Below are positions 7,645 to 17,657 of a stretch of DNA of 64,000 nucleotides, piece after piece. Origin of the DNA: Bacteroidota bacterium (GTDB lineage Bacteria; Bacteroidota; Bacteroidia; Bacteroidales; Lentimicrobiaceae). The notes beneath the pieces were generated by a model. That model searched no databases. It was given only the letters and a program-made list of their open reading frames with translations, and was not told the origin of the DNA. How positions within the stretch are numbered: the stretch's first letter is position 1; every line of letters begins with the position of its first letter. Where the stretch lies: contig WSXX01000007.1 in NCBI GenBank assembly GCA_009773515.1, positions 62,001 to 126,000 on the forward strand, written 5' to 3'. A program made the position numbers and the translations under genes.

Positions 7645-8523
7645 ATGGAACACAAATCGGGTTTTGTTAACATAATCGGTCATCCAAATGTGGGTAAATC
7701 CACACTGATGAACGCACTGGTAGGCGAGAAACTATCCATCATAACTTCTAAAGCACAAACAACCCGACATCGGATTATGGGCATTGTGAATGGAGACGAC
7801 TTTCAGATTATCTATTCGGATACTCCGGGAATTGTAAAACCTCACTACAAACTTCATGAATCGATGATGAAGTTTGTTCAGCTTGCCATTGAAGACGCCG
7901 ATGTTTTTTTGCTGGTAACTGAAAAAGGCGATCCTGCTTTTGAGGAATCCTTTATCACCAAACTCAATTCGCTAAACCGTCCGATTGTAGCCATACTCAA
8001 TAAAATTGACCTCTGCGAACAAGCCGAAGTGCTTCCGCTGATTCAGAAACTGGAAGCAACATTTCCATCGGCAATTGTAATTCCTGCTTCAGCGCTCCAT
8101 AAGTTCAATCTTGAAAGGGTTTTTGATACGCTGATCGAAAAACTTCCGCTTTCACCTGCTTATTATCCAAAGGATGAGCTAACTGACAGATCAGTCCGGT
8201 TTTTCGTTTCCGAAATTATTCGTGAAAAAATACTGATGTATTTCAAGCAGGAGATTCCTTATTCGGTTGAAATTGCCGTTGAGGAATACAAAGAGATGGA
8301 TCACATTACGCACATAACGGCTACAATATATGTAGCCCGTGAATCGCAGAAAGCAATTATTCTGGGACATCAGGGAAAATCGATCAAAGGACTTGGTATG
8401 GCTGCCCGCAAGGATATCGAAGAATTTATCGAGGCCAAAGTTTATCTGGAACTCCGCGTTAAAGTAAGTAAAGATTGGCGCGATGATGCTCAGCAATTAA
8501 AAAGATTCGGGTACGAATTGTAA
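7645..8523 (+). CDS. era: GTPase Era
   Basis: Era is a small GTPase needed for 16S rRNA maturation and 30S assembly. The 292-residue protein has GHPNVGKST (G1), the switch region with TTRHR, SDTPG (G3) and LNKID (G4) in the first 170 residues. The C-terminal KH RNA-binding domain follows, with GHQGKSIKGLG and the VYLELRVKVSKDWRDD strand. I start at the ATG at 7645, giving the usual N-terminus directly before the G domain, rather than the GTG at 7618. A strong hairpin terminator follows at 8595. Confidence 0.97.
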   Translation: MEHKSGFVNIIGHPNVGKSTLMNALVGEKLSIITSKAQTTRHRIMGIVNGDDFQIIYSDTPGIVKPHYKLHESMMKFVQLAIEDADVFLLVTEKGDPAFEESFITKLNSLNRPIVAILNKIDLCEQAEVLPLIQKLEATFPSAIVIPASALHKFNLERVFDTLIEKLPLSPAYYPKDELTDRSVRFFVSEIIREKILMYFKQEIPYSVEIAVEEYKEMDHITHITATIYVARESQKAIILGHQGKSIKGLGMAARKDIEEFIEAKVYLELRVKVSKDWRDDAQQLKRFGYEL

Positions 8524-8594
8524 GAAATTTATGAGCATATGCCCATAATAATTGCCCAGCCAAAGCATTAAAACGCTATTGCGTTGATTTACTG

Positions 8595-8639
8595 AATCCT
8601 ATATATTTATACATCTATATAAATATATGGGATTTTTTA
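8595..8639 (+). terminator. Rho-independent terminator after era
   Basis: AATCCTATATATTTATA pairs with TATAAATATATGGGATT (16 of 17 positions, the exception being a G-U pair) around a 6-base loop and is followed by TTTTTT. Confidence 0.8.
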
Positions 8640-8669
8640 TTGTTATTTTTCGGTGTTTTTATACTTTAG
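8640..8669 (+). promoter_or_regulatory. Promoter of the antiporter gene
   Basis: TTG at 8640-8642 and TACTTTAG at 8662-8669 (one mismatch to TAnnTTTG) are separated by 19 bases. The ATG lies 30 bases downstream. Confidence 0.5.
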
Positions 8670-8699
8670 CGCACTTAAACAAACACCCTAAATAAAACT

Positions 8700-10004
8700 A
8701 TGGAACATGCCTTGCACGAAAGCATTCCTTTGTATGCTTCGATCCCGTTCTTTGTAATGCTGATGATGATTGCTGTCGGCCCTTTAACTTTTCACCATTG
8801 GTGGGAAGAAAACAAAAACAAACTGATTGTTTCACTTGCCCTGGGCATTCCTACCGCCATTTATCTGATTTTCAATGGTTATTTTCTTAATCTCGAACAT
8901 CAGATTGTGTTTGATTATATTCCGTTTATCATTTTATTGGGAGGCCTCTTTATCATAACCGGCGGCATCAACCTGAGCGGAGATATTGAAGCCAAGCCAT
9001 CCACAAACCTGGTATTTTTGGGAATAGGCGCTGTTCTTGCCTCACTGATGGGAACAACCGGAGCCGCAATGCTTTTAATCAGGCCGGTAATTAATACCAA
9101 TTCCGAAAGAAAATTCAAGGTACATACCATATTATTCTTTATTGCCATTGTTGCCAATGCCGGCGGTTTGCTTACTCCGCTTGGCGATCCCCCACTATTC
9201 CTGCTTTACCTCAGAGGTGCGCCATTTGGATGGTTCATACATTTGCTGCCGGAATGGCTTTTTACCAATGCTATACTTTTGCTGGTCTTCTACATTACCG
9301 ATAAGTATTATTACCTGAAGGAACCCCCTGAAAACATTGCTTTTGACAAAACAAACATACACCCCATTAAACTCAGAGGGACCTTTAACTTTATTTTCCT
9401 TGCCGGTGTTGTGTTCTCTGTTGCGTTCCTCAACAAACAGTACATTCCTGCCATTGAGCACAATCACTATCTGGGATTTATCCGGGAAGCTGTCATTATG
9501 ATTATGGCCGGACTTTCTCTTTACTTTACATCCACCAGATTAAGGCAGGCAAATAAATTTACATATGGCCCCATTTTAGAAGTTGCTTACCTTTTCCTGG
9601 GCATCTTTATAACCATGGTTCCAGCTCTTTTATGGCTCGAAGCCAATGCAAAAACGCTGGGTGTGGAAACTGTTGCTCAGTTCTATTATGCCACCGGAGC
9701 ATTAAGCTCGTTCCTCGACAATGCACCAACCGCGGTATCATTCTATAATCTTGCGCTTGGACTTACCACTCCGGGAACTCCAGATCTTGTTGCCGGAATT
9801 CCGGAACACCTGCTCACAGCCATCTCCGTGGGATCTGTATTTTTTGGCGCTATGACTTACATTGGAAACGGACCAAACTTTATGGTTAAAGCCATTGCAG
9901 AAGAAAACAAAATCAATATGCCCGGATTTTTCGGTTATATGATCAAATTTTCGCTGATTGTGCTGCTTCCGATTTATATTCTGGTGCAGGTGATTTTCCT
10001 GTAA
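8700..10004 (+). CDS. NhaD-like sodium:proton antiporter
   Basis: This 434-residue inner-membrane protein belongs to the ion-transporter superfamily that includes NhaD and ArsB, and probably exchanges Na+ for H+. About eleven hydrophobic segments are visible. Diagnostic pieces are GGLLTPLGDPPLFLLYLRGAPF (about residues 157-178) and SSFLDNAPTAVSFYN (about residues 337-351), which form the conserved core of this family, and YIGNGPNFMVKAIAE near the C-terminus. It is a single-gene unit: a promoter follows the era terminator and a GC-rich terminator comes after its stop. Ion specificity is inferred from the family. Confidence 0.88.
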   Translation: MEHALHESIPLYASIPFFVMLMMIAVGPLTFHHWWEENKNKLIVSLALGIPTAIYLIFNGYFLNLEHQIVFDYIPFIILLGGLFIITGGINLSGDIEAKPSTNLVFLGIGAVLASLMGTTGAAMLLIRPVINTNSERKFKVHTILFFIAIVANAGGLLTPLGDPPLFLLYLRGAPFGWFIHLLPEWLFTNAILLLVFYITDKYYYLKEPPENIAFDKTNIHPIKLRGTFNFIFLAGVVFSVAFLNKQYIPAIEHNHYLGFIREAVIMIMAGLSLYFTSTRLRQANKFTYGPILEVAYLFLGIFITMVPALLWLEANAKTLGVETVAQFYYATGALSSFLDNAPTAVSFYNLALGLTTPGTPDLVAGIPEHLLTAISVGSVFFGAMTYIGNGPNFMVKAIAEENKINMPGFFGYMIKFSLIVLLPIYILVQVIFL

Positions 10005-10056
10005 TATCATCCTCTTAACCGGATAGAATATATAAAATTCTTGTTTTTTATTGTTT

Positions 10057-10085
10057 AAAAGGCCCCTTTTCGGGGCTTTTTTTTT
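10057..10085 (+). terminator. Rho-independent terminator after the antiporter gene
   Basis: AAAAGGCCCC and GGGGCTTTT form a perfect stem over a TTTTC loop and are followed by a long T-run. Confidence 0.92.
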
Positions 10086-10654
<569 letters not shown>

Positions 10655-10696
10655 ATGATGATAATTAAAGTCAATGATAACATAAAATTTTTAACA

Positions 10697-13600
10697 ATGA
10701 AACAGTATTTATGTATTTTCTCATTTCTTTTTCTTAGTGGAATTGTTTTTTCACAACAGCCGAATAGTGTTAATGACCCCAATGTTGGTTCCTTTGACGG
10801 AATTACCCAGTATCAGTCAAGTTCACCAAATAGCTGGGATGGAGCAGGGGTATCACCTGTTGGGCAATTCAGGGTGTTAAACATTTTAATCAATATAGTC
10901 TATGATGTTACTCCTGGATTAGAGCCTTACGGAAGTCTTACTGACCCATGGCCAAGAGCCACACAGGGAGGTATAAATACCGTTCTTCCTGACTGGGTTC
11001 CGGATTCAAGCCTTTTTGATGTTCACTTTAATCCATCAGAGAATATTAAAGGAACATTTACAAGAAGATTCCATGAGTCTTCATTCGGAGCTTTACATAT
11101 GACTGGCGACTTCGTGGTAATCAATATTCCACAATCATATATTGTTGCAGGAAACCCTGATCCTCTCCCAAACGGACAATTTGAAATCAATACTCTTATT
11201 ACTCGTTCAATTGAGTATCTTAATACAAACTCCAATGGAGGACTTCAAACTGTTTTTGGTTTCAACACAATCAATGATTATGAGTTTAACAACAATGACA
11301 CAATTTATTTTGGCTCTGTAACAACCAGAAACACCTTTAGATCAGATGTAGGTAATTATGGCTATTATAATGCCAATAATGGAACAGTCGGTGTTATAAG
11401 GGATAAAATATTGTTTACGGACGGCAACTATTACCCGATAAGATATTCTCTTTTGCAATGTGTCGGACCGTCAAGACATCTTGTTGATAACCCGGTTGCT
11501 GCAATCTATCACGAATTTGGGCATACACTTTTCGGTGACAATAGAATGCATTCTGGCGGAGGTAACGGATGGAGCGAAAATACAGGAAGAACATTTCTTC
11601 CTCGAATGGGTGGTTATGGCCTTATGGGCATGGCGGGTTCAGGAATGGTATCAGCTAATGGATTCGATCGATGGTGGTTACAATGGAAAAGCCCTGTTTA
11701 TAATACTTCGGATTCTTATATTGCTGCCAACAATCTTCCATCAGATATAAGTCGAACTGAAGGAAATAAAAACTTTATTCTTCGTGATTTTATTACTACC
11801 GGCGATGTAATAAGGATAAAGCTACCCTACGTTCAGGCTGGTGCCAAAAATCAATATATTTGGCTCGAAAATCACAAAATAGGCACAAACAATAAACTTG
11901 ACTTTTTGACCCATTCAAATACAACACAATGTAGGCCAGTTGGGAAAGCCGGAATTTATGCCTTTTACCAGGTTGGGAAAGATGAGCTCTCAGGAGCAAA
12001 CATCAGACCCTCTGGCCAATCAGATCACCTAAGGCTTATCTCGGCAGAGGGAAATTTTAACTACACAAAAGAAAATGATGTGCTATTAAATTGTTTCAAT
12101 TCATTAACTAAGAATGGGCATGGCCGCCAGCACGACGCTAATCCTTTGATGGGAACCCATGATGCCATGATCCAATTCTATCATGCATCAGCAAACACAC
12201 TCAAAATTCAAAGTGATTATGTTTTCCTTACTGATGCCAAAGATATGTTTATAAACGGCCAGTGGGTACGAAATGACTCCATGCCTTACCTTATGGACGA
12301 AAGGGATGCATTCAGAGGGTCAAGAACATTTAATATTTCTTCAAACCCAGCAACAGTTAATACGACAACCTTTTACAATACAAACGACTCAGACGGAATC
12401 ATTTCGGAAAATTCATCATTTGGTTTGGTTAATACAGATAGTATTTACATAACCGGATTAAATATCAAAATGAACATGCTCGAAAATGGGGACTATAAAG
12501 TTTCCATTGACTGGGGACATAACCGGCTTGATAACAGTGTGGCCTGGTCGGGGAAAATAGCCCTTCCTGAAGCATTATATGTTTATGATGATGACACGCT
12601 GCTTTTAAAACAGAACTATTCTCCGTGTCAGATTCTACGTGATCCGATCACCCATCAATTTGCTCCGTTTACAGCTTTTGATTGCCGCTCAAACAGCCAA
12701 TTGACCCTTTCGAACACCAGCCACATGATTGCTTCAGAAAAAAGCAAGATTTATGTTCAATCCGGAAGCGTATTGACATTGCAAAACAGCGCCAAACTAA
12801 TTGTTAAATCAGGAAGTGAACTGATTATTGAAGATTGCGGTAATCTGGTTATTCGAGATAACGCGCAACTAGTCATAGAATCCGGTGGAATTATTACAAT
12901 AAAATCGGGTGCAAATGTATTTATGGATGGGCAGTCTAATCTCATTTTACAAAACGGTTTCCTTATCGGTGAATATGGCATTCAAATAAATACAAACAAT
13001 GCCCTTACACTGCTTGGGGTGCCTCCTGTTAAGCAAATAACAACTAATACTACCTGGACTGAAAAAACTTATAAGTTTTTAGATGACCTTTACATCGCCC
13101 CCGGAGCAACACTTACGCTTTCAAACACTGAATTAAAATTTTTCAGAACTGCAAAAGTTAAAGTTGCCAGAGGTGCTAAACTTGAGATGACAAACAACAG
13201 TAACCTAACAACGAGCTGCACTAAAGAATTGTGGGCAGGGGTCGAAGTCTGGGGAAATCCTTCAGTTTCTCAAACTCCTGCAACCAATCAGGGTCATCTT
13301 GTCATGAACAACAGTAAAATTGAATTTGCCCGTACTGGCGTTTTACTTGATAAACCGATGTATCCCACCGACAATCCTGGCACTCCAGGTGTACCTTATG
13401 GCAATGGCGGCGGTATAATTCAGGCCATAAACTCTAATTTTGTAAATAATTACATTGGAGTGAGTTTCTCTCCATATGTATTCAAGGTTGGTGATGTATT
13501 GGTAAATAATGAAAGTTATTTCCAAAATTGCACATTCTCAGGCAATGAATTCTATCCAATGGCGAATAAAGTCATTGACTCTCATTGCAACCTGAATGGG

Positions 13601-15613
13601 GTAATTGGAATTGATTTTAAGAAATGTAGTTTTCTGACTTCAAATGCAGGACTTGGAACTGTCATCAAAGTCAATTATGGGATCCGCTCCCACAATTCAA
13701 AATTTAAGGTTGATGGAATCCTTAGCAATAACAAATACCAACGATCGGTATTTAAAAACCTAACTCATGGCATATACGCTACAGCTTCTCTGTCAAAAAG
13801 AAATTATTCTGTAAAGAACACTGTTTTCACTGAATGCACCAAAGGTATCTTCGCCAGTGGTATTGAAAATATGTCAATAACAAATAATCTCTTTGAACAA
13901 CCAATCCAGACTGGCAATCCCACCTATAGTATTGTTGGCATTTACCTTGAAAATTGCACTGGATATACAATTCAATATGATTCCATCAAGTGCTTCAAAG
14001 GTGATAACGCTAAAAGTGAGGTTGGTATGTACATCAAAAATTCAGGCCCACACGAGAATCTCATCTACAACAATGGCATTATTCATATGAATGAGGCAAT
14101 AATTGTTGAAGGTGAAAACCGAAATGGTGAAGCACAGGGGTTGTGTATTAAATGCAATGAATTCCGTTTTAATAAAAACGATGTCAGAATTCTTCCAGGC
14201 TCGAACATTACTGAATTAAACCAAGGAATTAAGAGGTACCAGGGAAGTTCAGGTATCCTTAAAACTGACCCCGCTGGAAACACTTTTTCGAATCCCGCAG
14301 TTTATTTCACAATTGACAATGAACTTTGCAGGCCTATCGAGTATTTTCATCATCAACAAATCCAAGGACAACCAATTGTTCGCCCACTGGATAATAGAGT
14401 CAGAATACTGAATAAAACTGTTACACTAACAGAGAATTCCAGTCACCCTTTTCATCGACCTGACGCCTGTCCAGCAATTCCAAATCATGCAGATTCAAAA
14501 GAAGAACTGATTTACGGCGCGTTATTGATGGATGATGCTATTGCTGAAACAAAATCAGAACTTGAGTTACTTACCGATGATGGTGACACACCATTAAAAG
14601 TAAACAACATTAATTCAAGCGCTCCTTTCGAAGCTTTATGGTTGCACGATGAATTGTTGGGTGCTTCTCCTTACCTGAGTGACACAGTCCTTGCAAAAGC
14701 AGCAGAAAAGGAAGATGTACTGAACAGTGCACTTATCAGGGATGTAATGGTTTCCAACCCTCATTCTGCCAAATCAAGCAAGGTAATTGAGGCACTTGAG
14801 CAACGTAGTGAATCCTTGCCAGAAAGTATATGGACTGAAATCAATGCTGGTAGAAATCAGATCAGTGCCAGACAGGCACTTGAAATCAGCATTTCTGATC
14901 TTTCGGCAGAGAAAGCTCTATCCAGAAATCTGTTATTGCTGGCTTATCAGGATGAAAACAAAACCGACAGTTTACGATGGCTGATGAATCAGATTCCTGA
15001 TGCACTTTCCTCCTACAAATCTGCCTGGACCTGGTTTGATGAAGGGAATACAGGATATGGCTTGACTGCAATTCAGAATGTTGATTTAACAACGGTTCCT
15101 GAAAATCACCGGAGCTACCAAAACGGGTATGTTCAGCTTGCTGAAATTATTAAACAGCTTGCAATTGACACATCCTATGTTCTGCAGGATGACACTACGG
15201 CATTGATCACTCTTCAAACTCTTGCCGGAAAAGACAATCCAGCCGGCATCGCGGCCCGAAACCTACTTACAGCTTACCGTTTAATGAATTTTGAAGTGGT
15301 TATTACGGTACCAGATACTACACTAAAGTCAGTAATGGCTTCGTTCGATAATCCTAGAAAGGCAAAGGAAGATAAAACAGGTATCCAGGTTTTCCCCAAC
15401 CCCGCCACTGATTACACCATTATAAGTTACAATATGGAAAAACCCGGTGTTTTGGAATTGATAAGCCAGGATGGGCGTGTGATTAGGTCGGAGTATCTTA
15501 AACCCGGCATCAATCAGCACCTTTTGCGTACTGATGGTTTGCCATCCGGTGTCTATACTATAAGCCTAAAAAGTGGCAATAAAGTATTTACCACTAAACT
15601 GATTGTCAAATAA
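10697..15613 (+). CDS. Large secreted zinc metallopeptidase with beta-helix and T9SS type A sorting domain
   Basis: This 1638-residue protein has a signal peptide (about 1-20, ending IVFSQ). A peptidase-like region carries the zinc motif HEFGH in YHEFGHTLFGDN at residues 272-276, and downstream GYGLMGMAGSG may supply the Met-turn as in M6/gluzincin-like peptidases. Residues ~650-760 form short valine/isoleucine-rich beta-strand repeats (SGSVLTLQNS, SGSELIIEDC). About 870-1240 resembles a right-handed parallel beta-helix of the surface-polysaccharide or adhesin kind. The last ~80 residues are a T9SS type A sorting domain starting FPNPATDYTIISYN. The ATG at 10697 is preferred to one at 10655 because it directly begins the signal peptide. 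It is probably cell-surface or released and acts on extracellular protein or glycoprotein; substrate unknown. Confidence 0.85.
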   Translation: MKQYLCIFSFLFLSGIVFSQQPNSVNDPNVGSFDGITQYQSSSPNSWDGAGVSPVGQFRVLNILINIVYDVTPGLEPYGSLTDPWPRATQGGINTVLPDWVPDSSLFDVHFNPSENIKGTFTRRFHESSFGALHMTGDFVVINIPQSYIVAGNPDPLPNGQFEINTLITRSIEYLNTNSNGGLQTVFGFNTINDYEFNNNDTIYFGSVTTRNTFRSDVGNYGYYNANNGTVGVIRDKILFTDGNYYPIRYSLLQCVGPSRHLVDNPVAAIYHEFGHTLFGDNRMHSGGGNGWSENTGRTFLPRMGGYGLMGMAGSGMVSANGFDRWWLQWKSPVYNTSDSYIAANNLPSDISRTEGNKNFILRDFITTGDVIRIKLPYVQAGAKNQYIWLENHKIGTNNKLDFLTHSNTTQCRPVGKAGIYAFYQVGKDELSGANIRPSGQSDHLRLISAEGNFNYTKENDVLLNCFNSLTKNGHGRQHDANPLMGTHDAMIQFYHASANTLKIQSDYVFLTDAKDMFINGQWVRNDSMPYLMDERDAFRGSRTFNISSNPATVNTTTFYNTNDSDGIISENSSFGLVNTDSIYITGLNIKMNMLENGDYKVSIDWGHNRLDNSVAWSGKIALPEALYVYDDDTLLLKQNYSPCQILRDPITHQFAPFTAFDCRSNSQLTLSNTSHMIASEKSKIYVQSGSVLTLQNSAKLIVKSGSELIIEDCGNLVIRDNAQLVIESGGIITIKSGANVFMDGQSNLILQNGFLIGEYGIQINTNNALTLLGVPPVKQITTNTTWTEKTYKFLDDLYIAPGATLTLSNTELKFFRTAKVKVARGAKLEMTNNSNLTTSCTKELWAGVEVWGNPSVSQTPATNQGHLVMNNSKIEFARTGVLLDKPMYPTDNPGTPGVPYGNGGGIIQAINSNFVNNYIGVSFSPYVFKVGDVLVNNESYFQNCTFSGNEFYPMANKVIDSHCNLNGVIGIDFKKCSFLTSNAGLGTVIKVNYGIRSHNSKFKVDGILSNNKYQRSVFKNLTHGIYATASLSKRNYSVKNTVFTECTKGIFASGIENMSITNNLFEQPIQTGNPTYSIVGIYLENCTGYTIQYDSIKCFKGDNAKSEVGMYIKNSGPHENLIYNNGIIHMNEAIIVEGENRNGEAQGLCIKCNEFRFNKNDVRILPGSNITELNQGIKRYQGSSGILKTDPAGNTFSNPAVYFTIDNELCRPIEYFHHQQIQGQPIVRPLDNRVRILNKTVTLTENSSHPFHRPDACPAIPNHADSKEELIYGALLMDDAIAETKSELELLTDDGDTPLKVNNINSSAPFEALWLHDELLGASPYLSDTVLAKAAEKEDVLNSALIRDVMVSNPHSAKSSKVIEALEQRSESLPESIWTEINAGRNQISARQALEISISDLSAEKALSRNLLLLAYQDENKTDSLRWLMNQIPDALSSYKSAWTWFDEGNTGYGLTAIQNVDLTTVPENHRSYQNGYVQLAEIIKQLAIDTSYVLQDDTTALITLQTLAGKDNPAGIAARNLLTAYRLMNFEVVITVPDTTLKSVMASFDNPRKAKEDKTGIQVFPNPATDYTIISYNMEKPGVLELISQDGRVIRSEYLKPGINQHLLRTDGLPSGVYTISLKSGNKVFTTKLIVK

Positions 15614-15632
15614 CTTTTCTTAAACCAGCAAT

Positions 15633-15666
15633 CCTGCAGGCAGATTTTAGCCTGCAGGTTGTTTTA
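15633..15666 (+). terminator. Terminator after the metallopeptidase
   Basis: CCTGCAGGC and GCCTGCAGG make a perfect 9-bp stem with an 8-base loop, followed by TTGTTTT. Confidence 0.8.
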
Positions 15667-15678
15667 AAACTGATATTC

Positions 15679-17322
15679 ATGAAAATCAAGATACTCCTGT
15701 TTTTTTTTATATTTCTTTCATTTCCTTTTTTATTGATTTCACAAACATGGCCTAGGATTTATACTAACCCTGGAGAGTATTCCCAAGGGAAAGTTGCCTA
15801 TGAATATTATGATAATGGAATTATCCTACTTGCAGAGAAATGGAGTAATTATTACGGCAGAAACTCTGGTTGGTTGGTCAAGACAGATATCAATGGGGAA
15901 GTATTATGGGAGAGGCTATTGGGTGACCCTTCACAGTATCTTTCGATGGTTGATAACATGTCAGTAACACGCGATTCAGGGGTAGTTGTTGCGATGTCTT
16001 CACGGTTTTCTGAACAAAATCCTTTTGGACAATACAATGACCCGGTTTTTATAAAATTGAATAATTGTGGCCAGGTAGATTGGTGCACAATTATTAATTT
16101 GTTGAGTACTGATAATTCAGGAACCGATGTTGTTCAGACAAATGATGGTTATATCGGGATTTACAAGAATTGGAATGTGCCCACATACAGAATAGGGGCT
16201 GCTAAAATGGATTTTAATGGCCAGATACAATGGCTTTTTACCTACGACTCCGATACAATTGTTGATAATAATCCTTTTGATATTCTTGTACTGGATGATG
16301 GTTCAATCATATTAACCGGTTATGGTTATTATGATGATGTGCAATCTGCTTTTCTGACTTTGAAGCCAGTTAAACTTCATATTGCTCCCGACGGAGAAGT
16401 CATTAATTGGCAGGTAATACATTACGATAATGACTCCTTGAGAGGCGGAGATTACCAGACTATAAAGGACAATAATGGGAACCTGTATTCTTCAGGGTTT
16501 ACCATTACCACGCAAACATATCCATATAACTATAATAAAAAAACACTAAGAAAACAAAAAGTTAGTGGAGCTGATATGGAGTATTTTGTACTGAATGATA
16601 CGATTAGCGATAATGGTTTTCTTGACTGGATGGTTGACAGTACAATCGTGATTTCAGGATATACTGAAGGGTATGATAATAACTGGTGGCAATACCGTGC
16701 CGATGTGATGATTATTGATACAATCGGAAATGTACTTCACCGGCGGAGGTTTCATGATAATTATACTGGACGCAACTATAGTGTAAACACAACCCACGAC
16801 AATAAAATTCTGGCTACCGGCAGCGCTGAGGAAAACCCTTATGGCCCCATGCTTCAAACTTACCTTTTCAAACTCACCTCCACCCTTGAGGATGATATAT
16901 TTGACCCCACCCCGCGTGTGTATGATTATGCCTGTCCAGGTGGCGTTGCACTACATGATACCATTGGTATGGAAGAGTGCGATATTGTGGTAAGTGCAGA
17001 ACACCTTGCCACCCTGCCCGATCTAGTGGTAATGGAGATTTACCCCAACCCGGTAAACGATGTATTTCAGGTACGGCTGCCCGAATTTATTGCCATCCGT
17101 AACAACAACCACGGATTAAATACCGCTCTTTACCAAAGCAACTACCAGCAGCAAAGCGTGTTGCAGGTTTTTGATTTGAGTGGCCGGTTTATTACCGAAC
17201 AAAAACTTACTCAAGGGCAAATGGTGGTGCAGTTCGATGCAGAACGGTGGGTTCCGGGGATGTATCTGTTGAGGTTGGTGTATAAAGATAAGACGGTTGG
17301 GAGTGCGAAGGTGGTGAAGTGA
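15679..17322 (+). CDS. Secreted protein with T9SS type A sorting domain, beta-propeller-like repeats
   Basis: The 547-residue protein has a long hydrophobic signal peptide (about residues 1-21, ending LLISQ). The body contains repeated strands of the form DGSIILTGYG, DSGVVVAMSS and DNKILATGSA separated by WxVKTDINGEVLWER-type segments, a pattern seen in Bacteroidota surface proteins with predicted beta-propeller folds. The C-terminus (about 455-547) is a type A sorting domain with IYPNPVNDVFQVRLP, LQVFDLSGRFI and WVPGMYLLRLVYK. Export across the outer membrane by T9SS is therefore expected. It follows the metallopeptidase after a terminator, so the two may be expressed separately. The specific role is unknown. 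Confidence 0.85.
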   Translation: MKIKILLFFFIFLSFPFLLISQTWPRIYTNPGEYSQGKVAYEYYDNGIILLAEKWSNYYGRNSGWLVKTDINGEVLWERLLGDPSQYLSMVDNMSVTRDSGVVVAMSSRFSEQNPFGQYNDPVFIKLNNCGQVDWCTIINLLSTDNSGTDVVQTNDGYIGIYKNWNVPTYRIGAAKMDFNGQIQWLFTYDSDTIVDNNPFDILVLDDGSIILTGYGYYDDVQSAFLTLKPVKLHIAPDGEVINWQVIHYDNDSLRGGDYQTIKDNNGNLYSSGFTITTQTYPYNYNKKTLRKQKVSGADMEYFVLNDTISDNGFLDWMVDSTIVISGYTEGYDNNWWQYRADVMIIDTIGNVLHRRRFHDNYTGRNYSVNTTHDNKILATGSAEENPYGPMLQTYLFKLTSTLEDDIFDPTPRVYDYACPGGVALHDTIGMEECDIVVSAEHLATLPDLVVMEIYPNPVNDVFQVRLPEFIAIRNNNHGLNTALYQSNYQQQSVLQVFDLSGRFITEQKLTQGQMVVQFDAERWVPGMYLLRLVYKDKTVGSAKVVK

Positions 17323-17545
17323 TTTAAGGATTCAAGAATTCAAGGATTAGCTTCGTTGAGCTCCCTGCGGTCGGTTCAAGAATTCAAAGATTCAAGGATT
17401 CAAAGATTCAAGGATTCAAGGATTCAAAAATAATTTGAAGATTTGAAGATTGGATCAGATTAAGCCTGACGGCTGGGGCGGAAAGATTAGCTTTGCTGAG
17501 CTCCCGTTGGTCGGTTCAAGAATTCAAAGATTCAAAGAGAAGAAA
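17323..17545. repeat. Short tandem repeats after the stop codon (GATTCAAG family)
   Basis: About ten degenerate copies of GATTCAAG/GAATTCAAG start directly after the stop at 17322. Two copies of a longer unit, TGAGCTCC..GGTCGGTTCAAG, begin at about 17347 and 17490 and resemble the GAGCTCC unit near 1370. No gene is seen. Confidence 0.8.
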
Positions 17546-17582
17546 AAAGAAAATCCTGTAAATCCTGTCTAATCTTGACACT

Positions 17583-17611
17583 AAAAAAGGCCCCTTTCGG
17601 AGCCTTTTTTT
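17583..17611 (-). terminator. Bidirectional terminator between convergent genes
   Basis: AAAAAAGGCCCC pairs with GGAGCCTTTTTTT around a short loop, and T-runs are present on both strands. It serves the convergent T9SS cargo gene and the PorP/SprF gene. Confidence 0.85.
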
Positions 17612-17657
17612 GCGAAAACCATTACAGACTAATGGTCGGGGGGATCGCTTATCTTTA

